DNA of 64,000 nt, taken from assembly GCA_037501455.1 (NCBI GenBank), contig CM074863.1, positions 55,719,501 to 55,783,500 on the forward strand, read 5' to 3'. Below, in pieces: positions 56,636-64,000 of the stretch. This DNA is from Lantana camara. Lineage: Eukaryota; Streptophyta; Magnoliopsida; Lamiales; Verbenaceae. The position numbers were made by a program, and so were the translations under genes. The notes under the pieces were generated by a model. That model was not told the origin of the DNA. It searched no databases and was given only the letters and a program-made list of their open reading frames with translations. Position 1 is the first letter of the stretch. Every line of letters starts with the position of its first letter.

Positions 56636-59600
56636 TGTAGCACCCCGCACGTGAGGCACCACATCCCCCGCACTATGGCTCAACACGAGTAACGAAACAG
56701 TAAATCCGCACCCGTATCAAACCATAGCGAACGGGAGACAAACATAAAAAAAAACCTTCCTAAGCTAGGCGGAACTAGACCCTGCAATGAAAATCAATCA
56801 ACAAAATATAATGCATCAACATGCTCAATTCAAACATACGAATCATAAGTATAATTGGGCACTTCAGGCCTCTTTTAAAATCATAGCAAAACTCAGTAAA
56901 GCCAATTTCATAACAAATACATAGGTATCCAATTTCATGATATAACTGAAATGAATAATACATAATTCCAATACAGATGAGAATGCAGAGACTCTCCTAG
57001 CCTAACTCGACCCACTTAAAAACTCCAGACACCTCCGCCTAGCCCGAAACTTCAAGCCAGACCTGCACACTAAAGTGTTGGGGAGGGAGAGGGTCAGTCT
57101 CTAGAAGACTGAGTGAGCAGGAGCGATACATATATACAAAACATGCACATGCAAGTCATAAATCCCGAGCAAGGTTTTTATTTGAATTTAGTTCCCGAAA
57201 AGGGCAAGAAAATAGGTAGACAATGCTCGACCTTTACGACTAATTCATATTAAATTCATTCCATTCATAAATCATACATAAATATAAGGCTCGGCGAGTG
57301 AGCGTGCACAACCTCCATCCAAACTCCGACCGTGTACATAAATATCAATAATATATTGATTAGGCGATAATGCAATATTGAATAATACATGCGGACCATA
57401 AATCATATCATAAATATATGCGTTTGGGCAATCCGTGTCTCGGCCTTCCCGCACGGTGCATAATTCTATCAAAATATATACATAAGAAGAGGCATAAATC
57501 CTAATCAACCTTCTTCCTCCGGGTGGTGGACGGGTTAGCAAGACCCGACCCCCTAAGACAATGGCCAATGGGGTTTCATGACTCCCCCAAAGGCACTCAG
57601 CTCCCATTCCCCGCTAAATCTCCTAGCGAGGGCCGGTATCACCGTAGTTGGTTGGAACTAGTATATGGGATCCCCGTCAGCCCTTGCTTCCTCGGTTAGC
57701 CACATATACTAAGTCCCGGGGCCCGTTAAATCAGAAGTCATAAATCAGAAATGTGACTCGCCAAAACATATCATAATTCATAAATACATAACATAATTCA
57801 TAAATCTTTTGAAAAGGGTTTACTCGATCAATACATACTATAAGAAATCATACCTTACCGTGTAATTCGGCATATGCTATATACGTACCTCTCCGTGTCA
57901 TCCTATTCCGTAGCTAGCATGAAGACACACGGTTTGGAGCATAGCCTCATTACAAAACCATTTTTAAGTTATACGCTCATACGCATAATTCAGAAGGATT
58001 TACTCGATAACTTCATTTGAAAACCATATATATATAATCATAAGGTTTTTGGCCAAAGCTTTTCACATAAGGGTTGTAGGGTTTATTACATAACTAAAAC
58101 GAAAACCACCCTCACCTGAACCGTGACGATACAAGGATACGAATACCAAGTGCCTGAACGATCACGATCTCTCCACCCTGGAGATAAACTGTACAAAAGA
58201 CAACATGACGTATTTGTGAGACTCGAGACTCCAATGAACCATATATGACGCTCGGCAATGAAGTGAATATGACATGAATACATAAATGATCATATTATAT
58301 CAATAAAATGTTCATGTGCACTATTAAGAAATTTAAAACATATAATCATTCATTCGTTCATATATTTCATTCAATTTCATAAGTTCATAAATTCATATAA
58401 ATTCTATAAATTCATAATATTCATAAATTTATAATGCATATCATTTAATCTAAAATCCAATTAAGAAGCATAACACATTTTATTCAAATTCACATTTAGG
58501 AGTAATATAAATAAAACGTTCAATCAAAAGTCAGTAGAATAAATACGCGAAATAGAATTCAATTAATTTCAATAATTAAATTAAATCAAATAATAATTAA
58601 AATATATAATAAATATATTTAATATATAATAAACATATATAACATATAATATAATAACATATATATGCATAATATATATATATAATCATATAATACATAC
58701 ATTACATATAATATATAAATATATATATATATATATGTAGTATATATATATATACGTAAACACCTAAACACATGCATGCACACTCACAACATACATATAT
58801 TATACATTATATACATGCATGCAAAATTCAAGTTTCAAACACAATCATGCACTCACACACAAGCATGCAAGGACAACTAACACACGCTGCAACACACAAT
58901 TATGCAGGGAAGAAGAAGACGCAGGCAACAGCAGCCTAAACTCACAGCAGCAACCCAGAACGAAGGCAAAAGAATTCAAGCAAAATGGGGTGACACCCCC
59001 GTGTCACCACCAAAGCCTGGACCGAGACACCCCCGTGTCTCGGTACAGAAAATCCAGGCCTTGCAGCACCCCCGTGACTCGCCGGAAACGCAACAAAAAC
59101 ACGCCCGTTCCTCGCCTGCGACAGCCCCTGTTTTTACAGCAGAAACGCAGCAGCAACTACAGCCATGTACAAGCAAGAAAGGCAACAAAAACCATGCACG
59201 AAAGGCTGCAAGAACTCCGCTAAAACACATCCCAACACACCATGAAAGTTTACAGCAAAAGCACACGACGCAGCAGCTCAAACCAGTCCCAAAACAGGAC
59301 AAGAAAGTCTCGGAAAAACAGAGCATGCCTAATCCTCTACAATCCCACATATTCATACTAGTTAAGGCCATCAAATGTGCAGCAATTCAACACAATTACA
59401 ACCTATAATTCAGTTCCAAACAAACTCAATCAAAAGAAGAAAGGATACGTGACTTTCATGAAAATTCCTCAAAGTCTCATAAATAATAACTCATGAATAC
59501 TCTTACTACCAAGAAATCAATGATTATAAATGGTATGAGGATGTTAAAACAATCATTCTCAAGCTTGGAATCAATCAAAACCATTGAGAATCGAAGGAGA

Positions 59601-60779
59601 TCAAAATCTTTGCCCAAAATACTTCATTTCGGAAAAACAGTCCAAAAATGATGAAACCATGCTCAAATTCGTGAATGAAAGGATGAAAATGACTCATGTT
59701 GTATGTACATAACATATCCAAGCTTACCTTGTGGATTAATGGAGGTTTGGAAGGAGATTTGAGCTTGAATCTCATGGCCAAGCTTGAATTACGGGAGAGA
59801 CTGGGGAGCAGAAAGTGTTTGAGATATTTTCAGTAGGTGGGGAGGGTTATCTCGGTTTGGGGAGTTAAGGAATGAATAGAGGGTTGAGTTAGGGTTCCAT
59901 ATCATTCAACCATAGTTAATTTGGTCAAGGTTTGAGCAAGATATGGTCATTTTAATGCAACAAGGTCATTTTGGTCGCCGCCTCGTTTTTCGGTTGAATT
60001 TCGGAAGTTCAAATGATTTAGGAAAAATATAAGGCTAGCTTTACTAAACTCGCATTTTCGTTACGAGTTCAGCGGAGTTGACGGAACTCGAATCCGAGTT
60101 CCCGAGCTCAAGATATTAAATTCGGAACCAAGGGTACGCTAAGTGCTCGTTAGCCCCTGATTTGGTTCCTCAAATCAAATTAAATCCGTTAACATATCAA
60201 ATGAATTCGAAAATGTAAACCGAGCATAAAATCAAGTCCATAACACATATATTTACGACATACTACAAATTCGTGACAATTCGATATCATTTCATATAAG
60301 AAACGAAGCACGAAATGGACATATGCTCAAACCATGCAATTCATGCAATAAATACATAAAAATTCATGCATAATTATTTCCATGCAAAACTTATAATTTC
60401 CCATGCATAAATCATAAATAATGAATGAATTCTAATATTAAGTAATTTATATTAAGTCAACGTATATATATATATATTTGAATAATTAATTAATTAAAAC
60501 ATGATTAATTAACATAACACTTAATTAGCATAATCATTAAATTAATAATAAAATAAATAAACATATTCATATATATATACTTATATTACGAATTATAATT
60601 AAAATTAATAATAATTTAAAATAAAATATAATAAAATAAAATGATAATAATTTATAATAAGATTAAATATGAAACACGTAAAAATAATTAATCACATAAT
60701 TAAATAATTAAATAATTTAATTGCGCAATTTAGAAACAATTATGACATATTAATAAAATTGAAAAACTGGGGCGTTACA
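56636..60779 (-). repeat. 3' LTR of element 4 (4144 bp)
   Basis: Its ends are like element 1's, but the centre (about 58300-60000) is closer to solo LTR A. It contains AT microsatellites (58600-58760) and the palindrome cluster 58990-59110. The ORF at 58819-59408 crosses the cluster and is not a gene. Confidence 0.93.
58990..59110. repeat. Palindrome cluster in element 4 LTR
   Basis: GTGACACCCCCGTGTCAC lies at 58990-59007. A hairpin with perfect CCGAGACAC/GTGTCTCGG arms lies at 59022-59043. Weaker units with CACCCCCGTG and CACGCCCGT cores follow to about 59110. Confidence 0.88.
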
Positions 60780-60792
60780 ATCTCTCCCCCTT
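60780..60792 (-). other. Polypurine tract of element 4
   Basis: The minus strand reads AAGGGGGAGAGAT next to the LTR start, identical to element 1. Confidence 0.88.
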
Positions 60793-60797
60793 AAAAA

Positions 60798-61000
60798 GAA
60801 TCCGTCCTCGGATTCAAAGCACGCTTGAAAACAAACAATGAGAGATTCCCCATCTCTCACAAGCAACAAGGAGAGAGCCCCGTCTCTCGAGCAACAATGA
60901 GAGAACCCCGTCTCTCCAACAACAATGAGAGAACCCCGTCTCTCGCAAGCAAAGAGAGTACCCCGTCTCTCAAACAAAAATAAGAGAAGCCCCGTCTCTT
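60798..61000 (-). repeat. Hairpin array of element 4
   Basis: Six or so GAGAG...CTCTC units with CCCCGT or CCCCAT cores lie next to the polypurine tract, as in element 1 but with one unit fewer near 61000. Confidence 0.83.
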
Positions 61001-62379
61001 AGAAATAAGTAAAGCAAGGAAGTCTCCCATACTCCCAAGCAACACACGCAAAACCAAATTCAAAATCACACAAACCACTCCAAGGCAAGTAACAGATATC
61101 ATCCACGTTAATCATCAATTACCTCACGTAGTTTAACTTTATAAGAAAACAAAGCACATAACAAGGAAATTATTAAATTAAATTCGCATGAATGTATGCT
61201 TCATGAATGCTATAAATACCGTTCACCGTAGTCGCGAAGTTTTAAAATTGTGAGTTGCCGTTGTTCAGTGTATCATCTGTCCCGAAGATAGATTCAGTGC
61301 TCAGTTTGTCTTTAACCTCTTAAGGTTATATTCTGTATCTGGCCCCACATTTCTTATATTGAAGATAGAATGTTCTTGATGATTCCTAAAGTTTGATGTA
61401 AAGCCTCCAATGATCATCTTTTCCAGTTTGGTTTCTTCTTAAATTTCCTTCTGAAGTATCGTGGAAGTAACCGAAGACTTGATAATATTGTCATTATTGA
61501 ATCCCCTTTTTGTACCCTATTGGATTACTCTTGATCGCCATCATTCCATTATATGCCAACTTGATTCGACACTCTTTCTTGTCAATTCTGACTTAGGAGT
61601 TTCCAGAAGCTCTCTTATAATTCGGTTATCCCTAGATCCATGTTCTATACATAAGAATATTCTCCAAACCATTTCCTTTATTCCTAATGATAGACTTCAA
61701 CCCGAATTTAATAACTTAGTTCTCCTCTTAACGACTTAACCATTCAAGCCGCCTTAGTTATCTCTGATCATCACTAATAGGACTTCCAAGTCTTCCTTAA
61801 TTTGCAATTTCGTTATTCCCACTAAAATATTTCTTCGAGCACTCTATCAATCGTCCAATTTGTTCCTCGGTCGTACTCTCCCCCTTAAATTTCTATCGTC
61901 ACATGTGGAACTCCATTGCTTCTTCTTTTGTCAAAATTCTTGATAAGTAATTCCCATTAGGTGAAGTTTAACTGATATAGGAACCAAGGATTTGGCCTTT
62001 CAACTCCTTCCCCAGTTCTCCTGATGTCCGAACTCCTTTCTTATTCTCGTCCGGAACTCTAGTCCCACTTCTCCTTCTGAATTCTTGCTTCCGTTAACCT
62101 ATCCCTTAATGGAAGTTCTTGTTTCCCAAGTTCACCTTCCTCCTAACTCAGATGCGGCTCAGTTGAACTGATACTTGATAGTTGAGGCGAAAGGACTTCC
62201 TATCAAGTAAACACTAAAATGCATGTTGGGTTAAAATGACAATGCATGTGTCACGTTTACATCAAGCAATTATGCAACACATTAGCGCAACGAACCCAAT
62301 TAGAAATGCACGGATAAACATAAGGTCAAAAGAATAAATAATTAATGCAAAATATGATGCACGTGCTATGAATGTTTTG

Positions 62380-62637
62380 GAACCTGTCACCAAGATGGTA
62401 AGTAGTTAGCTCGGTAGCTTTTCCTCGTTCCTCCAATCCCGAGGTTACTTTGACTCGGTGATTATCCCTTGCCTTTCCCACGGTCTTCAAGTTTTCCATG
62501 AGTCTTTTTGCATCACTTGTATCTTCCACTATCCGAGATTGCAATTCCTTAATCCTTAATTCTTCCACGTCCACAGAATTAGTATCCAAACTTCTCCTTG
62601 AAACTCGACCTTTCCTTCTAATTGTTATCGCGATCAA
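62380..62637 (-). pseudogene. Degenerate charged-segment remnant in element 4
   Basis: The minus frame from 62637 contains SVDVEELRIKELQSRIVEDT and further charged heptad-like sequence, possibly coiled-coil. No domain is recognised. The counterpart in element 1 (3300-3040) has several stops. It could derive from an extra upstream ORF like that of element 3, but similarity is too weak to say. Confidence 0.35.
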
Positions 62638-63584
62638 GAATTCCGCGTTTATCCTTTGTGAATTTAATTTACCTCCAATTGCTTATACTTGAGCGCATGA
62701 TTTCCTTTCTTTCCCGTTTCCATTTGTTGCTCCATATCTTCCAATTTAACCTCACAACATGACAATTCAGCTTGAATTTGGAAAAATGAACTCAAATCCT
62801 GTTCTCCATATCGCCACCTTCCCTCTATTTGTGTTTACCCAAAAGATTGCCTTCTAGAACTCGATTTCTAATCACTAGGCTTAGTTCGAAGTCCTTCTTT
62901 GTAGACCCTTGACACATAACCTCTACCGGACCCCGGTTATCTCTACTCCTCTTAATTACTAGTACCTCTTCCATAATCCAAATCCGGGACTAATATATCT
63001 TCAAGGTTTTGTTCCCTTCATTCCTTAGGTTGCAAGATCCTGTTGAATCCAATTAATGCACTTCAAGTAGTGGATTCACATAAGTTGTTCTTCTGAGTCA
63101 CAACCATCCCTTGACTAACTCCTATTCCTATTCCCCCAAATGTTCCTCTGCCATCGCATCGCCAAGGTCGAACCTCCCATGCTGAATCCCAACCGTTAAT
63201 TGCAACTCAGTCTACAAAGCCACACAACTAGCATTCTTCCACATTCCTCCCCGGGCATCCTGCCCCTCTTCCATGTCTCAGAAAAGTTTGCAATCGATCG
63301 TCTTGGTCGTAGAACCTGGCCGTGGTTTGATATTATCTTCATAACCTATAAATCACAGCTTATTTCAAGAGTAGATGCATGCGATTAGTGCATGCTCATG
63401 ACACATTTTCAACAATTAAAGCAAGGATCCTTATGTAAATACAACAATTAGTCCAACAAAATTCAAAAAGGAGAGCCAAATTCATGTTCAAGATCGATGC
63501 AATGCACACATTCACAAATTGTTCCTATGCCGCTCGACTTAGACTGACTCCCACACGACTCAAGAACACCGGTTTTGCAACCGG

Positions 63585-63596
63585 GCTCTGATACCA
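63585..63596 (-). other. Primer-binding site of element 4
   Basis: The minus strand reads TGGTATCAGAGC eight bases from the LTR end. Confidence 0.92.
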
Positions 63597-63604
63597 CTTA
63601 AGGA

Positions 63605-64000
63605 TGTAGCACCCCGCACGTGAGGCACCACATCCCCCGCACTATGGCTCAACACGAGTAACGAAACAGTAAATCCGCACCCGTATCAAACCATAGCGAA
63701 CGGGAGACAAACATAAAAAAAAACCTTCCTAAGCTAGGCGGAACTAGACCCTGCAATGAAAATCAATCAACAAAATATAATGCATCAACATGCTCAATTC
63801 AAACATACGAATCATAAGTATAATTGGGCACTTCAGGCCTCTTTTAAAATCATAGCAAAACTCAGTAAAGCCAATTTCATAACAAATACATAGGTATCCA
63901 ATTTCATGATATAACTGAAATGAATAATACATAATTCCAATACAGATGAGAATGCAGAGACTCTCCTAGCCTAACTCGACCCACTTAAAAACTCCAGACA
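63605..64000 (-). repeat. 5' LTR of element 4 (partial)
   Basis: It starts (plus strand) TGTAGCACCCCGCACGTGAG and matches 56636-57031. The rest lies beyond the window. Confidence 0.92.

Larger units (their letters stand above)
60780..63604 (-). other. Internal region of element 4 (2.8 kb, no intact ORF)
   Basis: It is collinear with 1061-4001. Shared parts include the hairpin array, the KKKPN basic segment (near 61430, with a following stop), C/T-rich stretches and the leader. The longest frame is 103 codons (62637-62326). Confidence 0.7.
56636..64000 (-). mobile_element. Element 4: second non-autonomous element of the element 1 group, cut by right window edge
   Basis: On the minus strand the order is 5' LTR (from the window end to 63605), PBS (63596-63585), 2.8-kb internal region, polypurine tract (60792-60780), 3' LTR (60779-56636). 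The visible 396 bp of the 5' LTR equals 56636-57031 with no difference that I noticed, so insertion is recent. The internal region parallels element 1 and has no intact gag or pol. The left TSD copy is AGTGT (56631-56635). Confidence 0.9.

Noticed and set aside
58819..59408. Overlapping ORFs of 134 and 168 codons
   Set aside because: They lie inside the element 4 LTR across the palindrome cluster, have low-complexity Gln/Pro/Arg-rich translations in two frames at once, and no counterpart in related LTRs.

Overview
This window is transposable-element DNA from a flowering plant (probably a eudicot with a large, repeat-rich genome; the species cannot be told). It is AT-rich. All recognisable coding sequence is Ty3/gypsy retrotransposon gag or pol, and every boundary I could resolve is an LTR end (TG...CA) with a 5-bp target-site duplication (TSD), a TGGTATCAGAGC-type primer-binding site or a polypurine tract. 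I found no host gene, rRNA, tRNA or CRISPR array.

Layout, left to right. (1) 1-8009, minus strand: a recent non-autonomous element with ~4.0-kb LTRs and a 2.9-kb internal region without intact ORFs; its 3' LTR runs off the left edge. It sits in the 5' LTR of (2), an older plus-strand gypsy element (5' LTR 8010-9335, decayed gag/RT 9336-11551, tail 17133-17471, 3' LTR 17472-19973 continuing at 46177-47160). Element 2 was split by three insertions: a solo LTR (11552-15109, TSD AAGGA), an inverted-LTR chimera (15119-17127, TSD ATATT), and, in its 3' LTR, a second solo LTR (19974-21682 plus 44883-46171). That solo LTR is itself split by (3) 21683-44877, a chromodomain gypsy element arranged LTR-internal-LTR-internal-LTR within one TSD (TAGAG). 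(4) 47161-51520: a protease fragment, then a palindromic retroelement with inverted LTRs, inverted tandem-repeat 3' UTRs and a central gag fragment. (5) 51526-55662: a third gypsy family (polyprotein tail, LTR, leader, gag start) interrupted by a solo LTR (52758-55561, TSD TTTGT). (6) 55663-64000: a stack of three LTR elements, the youngest (56636 to the window end, minus) being a second copy of the element-1 group.

The tandem gypsy insertion carries the best-preserved genes. Internal copy 1 has an upstream coiled-coil ORF and a full gag-PR-RT-RH-IN-chromodomain frame, broken by one TGA, with Glu replacing the second Asp of the RT active site. Internal copy 2 has lost RT and RNase H through an exact 1659-bp in-frame deletion but keeps one open gag-PR-IN-chromodomain frame.

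Most unusual observations: the chimera at 15119-17127, which has the same LTR end (U5) at both termini yet a clean TSD; and clusters of GC-cored palindromes in the middle of six different LTRs, alike in design but different in arm sequence. All comparisons were made by eye; divergence figures are rough.
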